Positions 8,953 through 16,918 of a DNA stretch of 64,000 nucleotides are shown one piece after another. The DNA comes from Vibrio sp. LaRot3 (GTDB lineage: Bacteria; Pseudomonadota; Gammaproteobacteria; Enterobacterales; Vibrionaceae), in assembly GCF_027587025.1 (NCBI RefSeq), contig NZ_JAPPTI010000002.1, positions 1 through 64,000 of the forward strand, in the 5' to 3' direction. The position numbers were made by a program, and so were the translations under genes. Positions within the stretch are counted from its first letter, which is position 1. Every line of letters begins with the position of its first letter. The notes under the pieces are model-generated. The model was given only the letters and a program-made list of their open reading frames with translations. It was not told where the DNA came from and ran no database searches.

Positions 8953-10584
8953 TTACACTTTAAAGGCCGCCACTAATTCATCCAAATGTTGGCATTGGTC
9001 AGATAGGCTGACACAGGCGTTGTCTGCGCTTGCGACCATCTCAACCATTTGTTGGCTGTTGTCCGCTATCTTATGAATGTTCATGTTGAGCTCGTTCGCG
9101 ACATTCGCTTGCTCCGTTGCGGCAATTGCGATCTGAGTGTTCATATCGTTAACGTTTTCAATCGAAGCTCGGATAGTATTTAGTGACGTAGATGCCTCTT
9201 GGGCGGAAGTGATGGTTTCACCCGTATTTTGCTGGCCTGAATCCATAACGGATACCGCGCGTTTTGAACCTTCTTGCAGGCGCTCAATCATGTTTTGAAT
9301 TTCACCAGTGCTTTGTTGAGTTCGACTAGCTAATGAGCGAACTTCGTCTGCGACGACAGCAAATCCTCGGCCTTGCTCACCAGCACGAGCGGCTTCAATG
9401 GCGGCGTTAAGCGCCAGTAGGTTAGTTTGCTCTGCAATATCGCGGATAACATCAAGCACCGTCGCAATGTTGCCTACGTCGGTGTAGAGGGTATGAATTA
9501 CGTCACTAGCGTTACGCACGTCTTCTGATAGCGATTCAATCGATACCACAGTCGCGCTTAAGGTCTGGTTGGTCGTTTCTGCCTCTGAGTTGGCAGTGCG
9601 GCTAGAATCGGCGGCTACAATGGCGTGGTCGCTGACACTTTCAGTGGTAGAAAGCATCTCAGATACAGCCGTCGCAACGGTCTCACTCTCTTGTTGCTGA
9701 TTACTACTAAAGTTGGCCAAGCCTTGAGTAATTGACTTGATGTTTTCCATCTCGGCTCGAACAGCATTTGAGGAGATAATGACTTGTTCGACCGTACCAT
9801 GAATTCGAGATACGAACTGGTTAAATGAATTTGCCAGTCTGCCTAGCTCGTCTTTGCTATCAATACTAATTCGCTGAGCAAGGTTTGCTTCACCTTGGGC
9901 AATGTCAGCCATTGCATGTTCAATGTTTTGAATCGGCTTCACCACGAAGCGATTGTTCATCCAGAAAGCGACGATCGCAACAAAAAAAGCGAACGCTGCG
10001 CTGATTTGAATAGCAATGTTTGAGCGAGAGATAGAAGCATTGATCTCGTCAACAAGCGTGATCTTTTGTGATTCAATTTCATCTTGTATCACGCCTAAGT
10101 TTTCTCTTATCACCTCAAATTGCTTTTCGAGTGACTCACTGTGTTCTAGGTAGTACTCGTGGGCGGTGCTTGGGTCTTCAAACATGGGTTTGAAACGCTC
10201 TAGCCAAATTTCTGCATTCGATACCATCATTTCGTAGTGCATCACGGTGTCATTGCTAAGCAGTCCATTATCGTAAAGGGGCTGAAGTGATTGCATGCGA
10301 GGCACCGCTTTTTTCGCGTTGTCGTAATATTCTTCAGTGTGGTAGGCGATACTTTCTTCGCTGCTCGCTTGGTAGATGTTCATCGCTGCAACCATTACCT
10401 GATAGAGATCCCGGTAGGCGTCTTCCAGCTCAATAAAAGCAGGCTGAATGTGCGAGTTCAACTGAAGGTTAAGGGTCTTTTGTTGGTGCGCTTGATACAT
10501 AGAGAACAGCGTGGAAAACAAAAGAGTAAGGAATACCGCAATGAGCGGAATACTGACTTTAAAAGAAATAGGAAGGTTCTTCAT
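8953..10584 (-). CDS. Methyl-accepting chemotaxis protein
   Basis: Transmembrane chemoreceptor, 543 residues from the preferred start. It has one N-terminal helix, a periplasmic domain of about 160 residues that looks all-helical (four-helix-bundle type), a second helix ([15 protein letters not shown]), a HAMP domain beginning NRFVVKPI, and a long signalling coiled coil. The hairpin tip, [32 protein letters not shown], shown here only for its core, is the invariant contact for CheA/CheW. No C-terminal CheR pentapeptide is seen. The ATG at 10584 gives a classical MKNL...K n-region; an in-frame ATG at 10656 would add 24 residues without a convincing ribosome site. The ligand is unknown. Confidence 0.93.
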   Translation of the reverse strand: MKNLPISFKVSIPLIAVFLTLLFSTLFSMYQAHQQKTLNLQLNSHIQPAFIELEDAYRDLYQVMVAAMNIYQASSEESIAYHTEEYYDNAKKAVPRMQSLQPLYDNGLLSNDTVMHYEMMVSNAEIWLERFKPMFEDPSTAHEYYLEHSESLEKQFEVIRENLGVIQDEIESQKITLVDEINASISRSNIAIQISAAFAFFVAIVAFWMNNRFVVKPIQNIEHAMADIAQGEANLAQRISIDSKDELGRLANSFNQFVSRIHGTVEQVIISSNAVRAEMENIKSITQGLANFSSNQQQESETVATAVSEMLSTTESVSDHAIVAADSSRTANSEAETTNQTLSATVVSIESLSEDVRNASDVIHTLYTDVGNIATVLDVIRDIAEQTNLLALNAAIEAARAGEQGRGFAVVADEVRSLASRTQQSTGEIQNMIERLQEGSKRAVSVMDSGQQNTGETITSAQEASTSLNTIRASIENVNDMNTQIAIAATEQANVANELNMNIHKIADNSQQMVEMVASADNACVSLSDQCQHLDELVAAFKV

Positions 10585-10757
10585 ACCTTTGGCCTTGTCA
10601 TGCAATGAAAATACACTAAGCCACTGTTGTACATTAGGTTTCATATCCATTGCCATCGCTTTGCATTAGTACATTAGTAAGATGAGACTCAGATCAATTC
10701 ATTTGAAAGTTTAATTGGGTAGATGTGATTGAAAGCGCCTCTGCCGGTTTTTGAGAC

Positions 10758-10785
10758 AAAAAAATACCCCACGTGGCGGCGGGGC
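10758..10785 (-). terminator. GC-rich hairpin with T tract (minus strand)
   Basis: On the minus strand the sequence TGCCCC, a ten-base loop, then GGGGTA is followed by seven T residues, fitting a Rho-independent terminator. It lies between a possible minus-strand promoter region near 10960 and the chemoreceptor start, so it would end a short RNA of about 200 bases rather than a known gene. Confidence 0.5.
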
Positions 10786-10974
10786 AAAGGTTGTTGTGTT
10801 TGTTCAGTATAGCCTTGACGTTGTTAACGAATTCAAAGAGTACGTTAGCTACGTTAAACAATAGAAATAGATCATAGCCGCTTCCAGTTTTTATATGCAT
10901 TTGGTTGCCTTTGCATTTTGGAGTGTGACTTCGCTTCAATAAATAAGTCTAAAATCTCATTAACGAGACGGATA

Positions 10975-10990
10975 TGACAAACGTTTACGT
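10975..10990. promoter_or_regulatory. PurR/CytR-type (LacI-family) operator
   Basis: The 16-mer TGACAAACGTTTACGT matches the E. coli PurR consensus ACGCAAACGTTTGCGT at 12 of 16 positions, including the central AAACGTTT. A second partial site with a perfect right half CGTTTGCGT ends at 11021. A nucleoside transporter is a fitting target; which LacI-family protein binds is not visible. Confidence 0.5.
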
Positions 10991-11026
10991 GATTAAAAGC
11001 TGAGCGCTTGATCGTTTGCGTCAAAA

Positions 11027-11046
11027 TATGTGATGAAGTTCTCATA
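11027..11046. promoter_or_regulatory. CRP-like site upstream of the CNT transporter
   Basis: TGTGA-TGAAGT-TCTCA (11029-11044) matches TGTGA-N6-TCACA except for one base in the right half. With the LacI-family sites 5' to it, the arrangement resembles CRP/CytR control of nucleoside uptake genes in enterobacteria. Confidence 0.45.
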
Positions 11047-11092
11047 TTGTTCGTTATACTTCCCGCCCGGTTATGAGCATCTGCTCAACCAA

Positions 11093-11159
11093 TACAAGCC
11101 GTCACACGGAATGGTGAATGACCCCACGGACCGGACCAGCTACCAATTCAATGCTTGTA
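11093..11159 (+). promoter_or_regulatory. Structured 5' leader of the CNT transporter
   Basis: A closing stem TACAAGC/GCTTGTA (11093-11099 with 11153-11159) encloses a small CCGT-CAC-ACGG hairpin and a GGTGAATGACCCCACGGACC stretch, ending one base before the ribosome site AAGGTGAT. A TGAGCA-TC-TGCTCA palindrome sits just before it. The fold could control translation; I cannot match it to a named riboswitch. Confidence 0.35.
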
Positions 11160-11172
11160 AAGGTGATCTAAA

Positions 11173-12381
11173 GTGAATGTATTATTTGGTTTAATCGGAG
11201 TCCTCGCCCTGATCGGGTGTGCGGTACTGTTGTCTGAAAGTCGTAAGGCGATCAATTGGAAAACAGTCTCTCGCGCTTTGATGCTTCAAGTCGGTTTTGC
11301 TGCCTTGGTGCTCTATTTCCCGCTTGGGCAAGCCGCGTTAACCAGTTTGAGTAGTGGCGTTTCGAGCCTATTGGGTTTTGCTGATGAAGGTATTAAATTC
11401 CTGTTTGGCGATTTAGCAAGTACTGGTTTTATCTTTGCTGTTCGTGTCCTCCCTATCATTATCTTCTTCTCTGCTGTTATTTCTGCCCTCTATTACTTAG
11501 GTATCATGCAAAAAGTCATCCAATTCATTGGTGGCGGTATTCAAAAATTCTTAGGCACAAGTAAAGCCGAATCCCTCGTTGCAACGGGCAACATCTTCCT
11601 CTCTCAGGGTGAATCTCCTCTTCTTGTTCGTCCTTTCCTATCTCGAATGACTCGTTCTGAACTGTTTGCTGTAATGGCTGGTGGTATGGCATCAGTAGCG
11701 GGTAGTGTATTAGGTGGTTATGCAGGTCTAGGGGTTGAGCTTAAATACCTGATTGCGGCAAGTTTCATGGCTGCTCCGGGCAGCTTGATGATGGCTAAAA
11801 TCATTGTTCCTGAACGTGATACGCCAATCGACCAATCTGATATCGAGATGGATAAAGCGCAAGACAGTAATGTGATCGACGCTTTGGCGAGCGGCGCAAT
11901 GAGCGGTATGAAAGTCGCAGTTGCGGTAGGTACTATGCTAATCGCGTTTGTGTCAGTGATTGCGATGGTGAACACAGGTCTTGAAAGCGCAGGTGGTGTG
12001 TTTGGTTTTGCTGGCGTTACGTTACAGGGCTTGTTCGGTTATCTTTTTGCACCACTTGCATGGGTGATTGGTGTACCAAGTAATGAGATTCTAATGGCGG
12101 GTTCGTACATTGGCCAAAAAGTTGTCATGAACGAGTTTGTTGCATTCATCGATTTTGTCGAGCATAAAGCGTTGTTGTCTGAACATACTCAAGTGATTGT
12201 GACTTTTGCTTTGTGTGGTTTTGCCAACATTGGCTCTATCGCGATTCAATTGGGCTCGATTGGTGTTATTGCGCCAGATCGCCGTTCTGAAGTGGCTAAC
12301 TTAGGTTTGAAAGCAGTCGCTGCGGGCACGCTTGCTAACTTAATGAGTGCATGTTTAGCGGGTATCTTCATTCTGCTTTAG
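11173..12381 (+). CDS. Concentrative (CNT/NupC-family) nucleoside transporter
   Basis: A 402-residue inner-membrane symporter closely resembling the crystallised V. cholerae vcCNT in order and spacing of segments. The hairpin-1 motif is S-Q-G-E-S-P (vcCNT: G-Q-T-E-A-P), so the nucleobase-contacting Gly and Thr are changed while Gln and Glu are kept. The ribose-contacting Glu in MNEFVAF and the F-x-N-x-x-S of GFANIGS are present. The start is GTG, supported by AAAGGTGAT seven bases upstream; an ATG four bases later is out of frame. Substrates are probably nucleosides taken up with Na+ or H+. It stands alone, bounded by its own leader and terminator. Confidence 0.92.
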   Translation: MNVLFGLIGVLALIGCAVLLSESRKAINWKTVSRALMLQVGFAALVLYFPLGQAALTSLSSGVSSLLGFADEGIKFLFGDLASTGFIFAVRVLPIIIFFSAVISALYYLGIMQKVIQFIGGGIQKFLGTSKAESLVATGNIFLSQGESPLLVRPFLSRMTRSELFAVMAGGMASVAGSVLGGYAGLGVELKYLIAASFMAAPGSLMMAKIIVPERDTPIDQSDIEMDKAQDSNVIDALASGAMSGMKVAVAVGTMLIAFVSVIAMVNTGLESAGGVFGFAGVTLQGLFGYLFAPLAWVIGVPSNEILMAGSYIGQKVVMNEFVAFIDFVEHKALLSEHTQVIVTFALCGFANIGSIAIQLGSIGVIAPDRRSEVANLGLKAVAAGTLANLMSACLAGIFILL

Positions 12382-12402
12382 TCATGACTCTGTTTTGTTT
12401 TC

Positions 12403-12433
12403 AACGCCTTGCTTATGCAAGGCGTTTTTATTT
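12403..12433 (+). terminator. Terminator of the CNT transporter gene
   Basis: Perfect stem AACGCCTTGC-TTAT-GCAAGGCGTT followed by TTTATTT, 22 bases after the stop. Confidence 0.9.
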
Positions 12434-12613
12434 GTCCGGAAATATTTTCTTTATAGATTTGCAACTTAGGCTTAAATTCTGAGTGGTAGATTTATAAATT
12501 TGGTTAAATTTTATTCGCCAGACGAGCGGATTGGCTAAAAACTGATTTATAGCAAAAACCAAACAATATGAAAGCGTACTATTAGGTCGAAGAATTTAAA
12601 TGAGAACGCTTTT

Positions 12614-13843
12614 ATGAATGAATTAGTTGCTCGCTTTATCCGTTATGTCACGTTTGACACTCAGTCAAACCCAGCGAATCCTCAATGCCCAAGTTCACCG
12701 GGGCAGTTTACTTTTGCCGAGAGTCTTAAAGAAGAACTTATCGAACTTGGCCTGAGTGACGTTTCATTGGATGACAGCGGGTATATCATGGCGCGTCTTC
12801 CAAGCAACGTGGACTACCCAGTGCCATCAATTGGTTTCATTGCTCACATGGACACGGCACCTGACGCATCCGGTAAAGACGTAAAACCACAAATTGTCGA
12901 AGATTACCAAGGTGGTGATATTGCATTGGGTAAAGGTGATGAAGTGCTATCACCGATTCAATATCCAGATCTACATAAACTGCATGGTCACAACCTGATC
13001 ACAACAGATGGTACAACACTACTTGGTGCGGATAACAAAGCGGGTATCGCAGAAATTTTGACTGCGATGGCTGAGCTGATTGCGAATCCTGAAATCCCAC
13101 ACGGTGATATCTGCATCGGCTTTACACCAGATGAAGAGATTGGTCGTGGCGCAAACTTGTTTGATGTTGAGAAGTTTGGTGCAGAATGGGCGTACACCAT
13201 TGATGGTGGCCCGGTTGGTGAGCTTGAGTACGAAAACTTCAATGCAACCAGTGCAGATGTGATTGTACATGGGGTTAACGTGCACCCAGGCACGGCAAAA
13301 GACAAAATGGTCAATGCCATGAACATTGCTGCGCGCTTCCAAATGATGATGCCTAGCGAGCAAACACCAGAGTGTACCGAAGGTTACGAAGGCTTTTACC
13401 ACCTTAAATCGGCGGAAATGGCAGTTGCTCGGTGTGAATTAGGTTACATCATTCGTGATTTTGACCGCGCAGGGCTCGAAGAGCGCAAAGCTTTAATGCA
13501 AAGCAAGGTTGATCAGTTGAACGCTGAGCTGACTAAAGGCCGCGTAGAGCTGAAAATGCAAGATATGTACTTCAACATGAAAGAAATGGTTGAACCTCAT
13601 CCGCACATTATCGAGCTAGCTAAGCAAGCCATGATGGAGTGTGATATTCAGCCTGACATTAAGCCAATTCGTGGTGGTACAGACGGCGCACGCCTATCGT
13701 TTATGGGCTTACCTTGTCCTAATATTTTCACTGGTGGTTATAACTTCCACGGTATTCACGAGTTCATTACCATTGAAGGTATGGAACAAGCAGTGAACGT
13801 AATTGTGAAGTTGTCAGAAAAAACAGCACTAAATTACCGATAA
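12614..13843 (+). CDS. pepT: Peptidase T (aminotripeptidase)
   Basis: Cytoplasmic M20B zinc aminopeptidase of 409 residues, the usual PepT length, which removes N-terminal residues from tripeptides. The metal and catalytic residues are visible: His78 and Asp80 in HMDTAPD, Asp in LLGADNKAG, the Glu pair in TPDEEIGRG, the dimerisation/metal segment [11 protein letters not shown] and the last His in [11 protein letters not shown]. Upstream is a 230-bp AT-rich region with its own promoter space. The following DM13 gene is 52 bases away and may be co-transcribed. Confidence 0.96.
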   Translation: MNELVARFIRYVTFDTQSNPANPQCPSSPGQFTFAESLKEELIELGLSDVSLDDSGYIMARLPSNVDYPVPSIGFIAHMDTAPDASGKDVKPQIVEDYQGGDIALGKGDEVLSPIQYPDLHKLHGHNLITTDGTTLLGADNKAGIAEILTAMAELIANPEIPHGDICIGFTPDEEIGRGANLFDVEKFGAEWAYTIDGGPVGELEYENFNATSADVIVHGVNVHPGTAKDKMVNAMNIAARFQMMMPSEQTPECTEGYEGFYHLKSAEMAVARCELGYIIRDFDRAGLEERKALMQSKVDQLNAELTKGRVELKMQDMYFNMKEMVEPHPHIIELAKQAMMECDIQPDIKPIRGGTDGARLSFMGLPCPNIFTGGYNFHGIHEFITIEGMEQAVNVIVKLSEKTALNYR

Positions 13844-13895
13844 TCTTCTGATTGCTCTACGATTGAGAGAGTCATCTCATTCAAGGAGCGAAGGA

Positions 13896-14363
13896 ATGAA
13901 AACGCTACTGCTTATTTGTTCCCATTTACTGTTTATCGTGGTGGGCTTTGCGTTAGGTATTTACGCATTGCCCATCTTAACTCAACCTCAATCCCCTTCT
14001 ATGCAGGCGGTAGAGCAGGTGTCGAAGCACGCTCAGTTTTCTGCAACCTTTCAAAAAGATCGCCAAGACAGTGACTTTCTCCATTGGGGAGAGGGTTCGG
14101 TGTCGATTAGCGATTCTCAAATCGCATTTGTTGGTGAGATGGCGCCAGGGCCAGACTATAAACTCTACCTTTCTCCGGTCTTTATAGAGACAGAACAAGC
14201 CTTTAATCAGCACAAATCTACGATGGTGCAAGTGGGGGATGTGAAAACGTTCGATCGTTTCAGTGTTGAGCTACCACAGGGGGTGGATGTTGTTAATTAC
14301 AATACCGTCATCGTTTGGTGTGAGAGTTTTGGCCAGTTTATTACTTCGGCTAGATATAATTAA
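13896..14363 (+). CDS. DM13-domain membrane-anchored protein
   Basis: A 155-residue protein with an N-terminal hydrophobic anchor or signal (LLLICSHLLFIVVGFALGIYAL) and a C-terminal DM13 domain (from about residue 55): GEGSVSI, APGPDYKLYLSP, VDVVNYNTVIVWCESF. The single Cys in VIVWCESFGQF is the conserved residue proposed to take part in electron transfer in DM13 proteins. The ATG at 13896 follows AAGGAGCGAAGG; an upstream in-frame start at 13863 lacks such a site. The role in this organism is unknown. Confidence 0.85.
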   Translation: MKTLLLICSHLLFIVVGFALGIYALPILTQPQSPSMQAVEQVSKHAQFSATFQKDRQDSDFLHWGEGSVSISDSQIAFVGEMAPGPDYKLYLSPVFIETEQAFNQHKSTMVQVGDVKTFDRFSVELPQGVDVVNYNTVIVWCESFGQFITSARYN

Positions 14364-14490
14364 TTTATAAGATTTTGCCTCAGCGCTGGATATTTCGAGC
14401 AGAATATGGGAGTTTGGTCGGGATCATTACCGTGCAGCAGCACTGTAAGTGATTGATGGCTCAAGATAACAAGCATTACAGGAGTAGAGC

Positions 14491-15333
14491 GTGGAGAAAG
14501 CTAAAGTTGTAATCGATTTTCTTCTAACTCATAAAGTTCTTTTTTCAGCCTTAATATTATTGCTGATCGCCATTTTCCGGCGCATTACCTTGTCCAAAAT
14601 ACGCGGTGACGTTGCTTTTGTAACAGAAGAACAGCGTAATTGGATGTCACGAACCAAAAATGGCACGTTTGCGTTTACGGTTTTAGTATTGTTCATTTTA
14701 TGGCAATCAGAGATCAGTGAATTTGCATTAAGCTTAACTGCCATTGCGGTAGCGATAGTGGTTGCCTCAAAAGAGATCATTCTTTGTTTCACGGGCTCAA
14801 TTCAGCGTGCCAGTTCTCGCTCTTTCCGTATTGGTGATTGGATTGAAGTAGGTAAATTGTGTGGTGAAGTGATTGAACACAACATGATGGCTACGGTGAT
14901 CCAAGAGATCGATCTCCATCATGGTCAATATCATTTCACCGGTAAAACGGCGACATTACCTAACAGCATGTTTTTTACCTATCCGGTGAAAAACCTCAAC
15001 TTCATGAAGCGTTACGTTTACCATAACTTCAGTATTGTGGTGCGTGATTTCGTCAACCTATATCCTTTACTGCCAAGCATGACGACAAAGATAGAAGAAC
15101 ATTGCCAATCTTTTAGTGAAGTTGCTCGTCGTTATAACTCAGTGGTAGAAAAGCACGCCGGCGTTGACTTACCGGGTGCAGAGCCTCATATCCATATTAA
15201 TAGCACATCAACGGGTGAGCAGTGTGTTCATATCATGCTATTTTGTCCAACAGAAGAAGCAACCCATTTAGAGCAAGTGATTCGACAAGACTTTATGGAA
15301 ATGTATGAAGAGCATTTTCCTGAAAAAGGCTAG
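14491..15333 (+). CDS. MscS-family mechanosensitive channel-like protein
   Basis: A 280-residue membrane protein. Three hydrophobic segments (about residues 8-25, 55-72 and 75-105) precede the MscS beta domain (RIGDWIEVGKLCGEVIEH ... TLPNSMFFTYPVKN), then a mixed C-terminal domain. This is the small MscS-like architecture without extra sensor helices; whether it gates under osmotic shock or serves another role cannot be told. The start is GTG, with AGGAG eight bases upstream. It ends before a hairpin terminator. Confidence 0.85.
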   Translation: MEKAKVVIDFLLTHKVLFSALILLLIAIFRRITLSKIRGDVAFVTEEQRNWMSRTKNGTFAFTVLVLFILWQSEISEFALSLTAIAVAIVVASKEIILCFTGSIQRASSRSFRIGDWIEVGKLCGEVIEHNMMATVIQEIDLHHGQYHFTGKTATLPNSMFFTYPVKNLNFMKRYVYHNFSIVVRDFVNLYPLLPSMTTKIEEHCQSFSEVARRYNSVVEKHAGVDLPGAEPHIHINSTSTGEQCVHIMLFCPTEEATHLEQVIRQDFMEMYEEHFPEKG

Positions 15334-15351
15334 ATGACGGTTGGTTTACGA

Positions 15352-15383
15352 AGCCTACCTCAACAACTCAGGTAGGCTCTTTG
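15352..15383. terminator. Hairpin terminator between convergent genes
   Basis: Stem AGCCTACCT / AGGTAGGCT with a nine-base loop, followed by CTTTGG on the plus strand. It lies between the stops of the MscS-like gene and the convergent 79-residue gene. Confidence 0.65.
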
Positions 15384-15394
15384 GGGCAGCAAGG

Positions 15395-15634
15395 TTATTC
15401 GGCCAAGGCGTTGGCGAGTTCTTTAAAACGGGGCATAGTTTTTGGTGTGTTTAATACTGAAATCGAACGAACGTTTGAACATAGGTCATACGTTACTCTG
15501 ACTTTTAGCTCCTCCAGAGAGAAGATCATAAAATCAAAATCTGTTCTATCAATTTTAAACCCGTTTTGAGCAAAAAACGTCGTCACGAAAGTACGTTGGC
15601 GAATTTTTAGCGCGGATTTGACCAGTCTTTCCAT
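15395..15634 (-). CDS. Small conserved-looking protein of unknown function (79 aa)
   Basis: Not a family I recognise. The preferred ATG at 15634 is preceded by AAGGA at good spacing (TATAAGGAATATTAAG); the frame stays open upstream to 15685 but without a ribosome site. The protein is soluble, basic in the N-terminal half (MERLVKSALKIRQR) and reads as alternating hydrophobic and charged residues rather than a shadow of another gene. It is convergent with the MscS-like gene and shares the hairpin between them. Confidence 0.6.
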   Translation of the reverse strand: MERLVKSALKIRQRTFVTTFFAQNGFKIDRTDFDFMIFSLEELKVRVTYDLCSNVRSISVLNTPKTMPRFKELANALAE

Positions 15635-16101
15635 CTTAATATTCCTTATATAAACCGATCTGCCTCTAAAACTTACAAAGTACAACCAATGAAATCAATT
15701 GAATATGTTGCGCAATGTGATATTCGGTGGTTTTTATTGTTAATTGACTGTTGTTAAATCCTTCGTGGCTGAATTTTATTTCTTATGGAGTGTTAGATAA
15801 GGAAGATCGTATTAGCCGTTGACTGGTCTTAATGATAGTTAATGCAAGCGTGATACGTGATAGCACAATGCGTGAAGGCTAGTTTCATCACATTTTACCT
15901 TTTGTTGCGTGGTAATTTTGCTAGCTGTGCACAGTCTTATTTTTCTATTTGCACTAATATTGAATGAGTGGCATATGTTCGTATGCTGCACTTCCTATTA
16001 AGACGTTGAAAAACAATAAGTTTGAATATATATCCAAGGCGATGATTAAGCGCCTGCCCCGTAGCATGACAACGTCGAAACTGATGAATAAGGAGTGGGA
16101 T
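15635..16101. other. 467-bp intergenic region
   Basis: AT-rich promoter space between the divergent 79-residue gene and the NUDIX gene. The NUDIX frame stays open back to an ATG at 15964, but that extension has no ribosome site and no family similarity. No repeats or RNA gene are evident. Confidence 0.5.
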
Positions 16102-16506
16102 GTGAAACACTTATCAATGGCAGTGGTGGTAAAAGAAGGTCGAATCTTGATTCAAAAGCGTTTTCGTTCGGACAAGGGGTTAGTATTAGAATTCCCTGGC
16201 GGCGAAGTTCTTGATGACGAAACGGGAACAGACGCTGCTATTCGAGAATTAAAAGAAGAAACAGGCATGCAAGATCTTACGCATGCTGCGACATACTGCG
16301 ACGTAAATGATTATGGCGGTCGTATCTATTATGTGGTTATGCGAGCATTTGGCGATGCAGAGCCTGTAGCACTTGATAAAGAACGCCAGCAGACATTTTA
16401 TTGGTTAGAGCCGAGTAAGATTCCTTTGGATGATTTTTATCGTGCCGATGTAGAGTTTATTAACCATCAACTTAAACAGTATGCGCTAAGCTCTGTTTTA
16501 GCTTAA
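16102..16506 (+). CDS. NUDIX hydrolase
   Basis: A 134-residue cytoplasmic pyrophosphohydrolase. The full Nudix box G-x5-E-x7-REUxEExGU is present (GEVLDDE then RELKEETGM, around residues 35-58). The substrate is not deducible; the small single-domain form is compatible with MutT-, ADP-ribose- or nucleotide-type activity. I choose the GTG at 16102 because a perfect AAGGAG lies six bases upstream and the protein then begins one strand before the fold; longer in-frame starts at 16084 or 15964 lack support. Confidence 0.88.
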   Translation: MKHLSMAVVVKEGRILIQKRFRSDKGLVLEFPGGEVLDDETGTDAAIRELKEETGMQDLTHAATYCDVNDYGGRIYYVVMRAFGDAEPVALDKERQQTFYWLEPSKIPLDDFYRADVEFINHQLKQYALSSVLA

Positions 16507-16551
16507 TCCCAAAGAACATGTAAGAGTCGACTTCTCACCAATGCTTTACTT

Positions 16552-16583
16552 AAGCGCCTGAGCTACCTTGGGCGCTTTTTTTT
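16552..16583 (+). terminator. Terminator of the NUDIX gene
   Basis: Stem AAGCGCC / GGCGCTT with a 12-base loop, followed by a run of T residues. Confidence 0.85.
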
Positions 16584-16646
16584 GCTTTTTGTTAGCTGGT
16601 GTATCTTGGATCTAGGTAAGAATTTCGAAAGGCCAGAAAAGAAAAA

Positions 16647-16680
16647 AGCCAACCACAACGATGTGATTGGCTACATTTTT
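16647..16680. terminator. Bidirectional hairpin terminator
   Basis: Stem AGCCAACCACA / TGTGATTGGCT (one mismatch) with an ACGA loop. An A-rich run precedes it and TTTTT follows closely, so it can terminate either strand. Confidence 0.65.
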
Positions 16681-16865
16681 GTGAACAAATAACTGGTTCA
16701 CTAACAACGTCAGTTGGCTAGGTGACCCTCGGCTTAAAAAGGGTCACTAGAATAAAAGCACGATACGTGCCAACTTTGAAACGGGCAATTTTGCGTACAG
16801 TGACGTGAATTTGCACGCGGTTGACTGCGCTTAATTGCATTTTGGATTTGCAAAATGCAATTTTG

Positions 16866-16904
16866 GTAAAAATGCTAATGACATTCCGAACACTAATTAG
16901 CATT
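16866..16904 (-). terminator. First terminator downstream of the HlyD gene (minus strand)
   Basis: Read on the minus strand, AATGCTAAT, a 16-base loop and ATTAGCATT are followed by TTTTT. It starts 15 bases after the HlyD stop codon. Confidence 0.7.
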
Positions 16905-16918
16905 TTGCAATGCGAAAG

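Larger units (their letters stand above)
10585..11172. other. 588-bp intergenic region between divergent MCP and CNT genes
   Basis: No convincing protein gene. On the minus strand there is a run of very short reading frames (for example an eight-codon M-I-Y-F-Y-C-L-T at about 10890-10864) ending in a GC-rich hairpin and T7 tract at 10758-10785, which could be a small RNA or an attenuated leader. On the plus strand lie LacI-family and CRP-like sites and a structured leader before the transporter; these are listed separately. Confidence 0.5.
16507..16918. other. 412-bp convergent intergenic region dense in inverted repeats
   Basis: Lies between the ends of the NUDIX gene and the minus-strand HlyD gene. 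It holds four hairpins: the plus terminator near 16552, a bidirectional one at 16647-16680, a perfect 10-bp repeat TTGCATTTTG/CAAAATGCAA at 16835-16860, and a perfect 9-bp repeat AATGCTAAT/ATTAGCATT at 16871-16904. No protein gene is convincing. Confidence 0.6.

Noticed and set aside
10694..10939. An 81-codon minus-strand frame in the MCP-CNT intergenic region.
   Set aside because: It runs through the GC-rich hairpin and T7 tract, has no ribosome site, and its sequence resembles no protein pattern.
11093..11159. Assignment of the CNT leader to a purine, preQ1 or c-di-GMP riboswitch.
   Set aside because: The conserved cores of these classes are not present; only a generic structured leader can be claimed.
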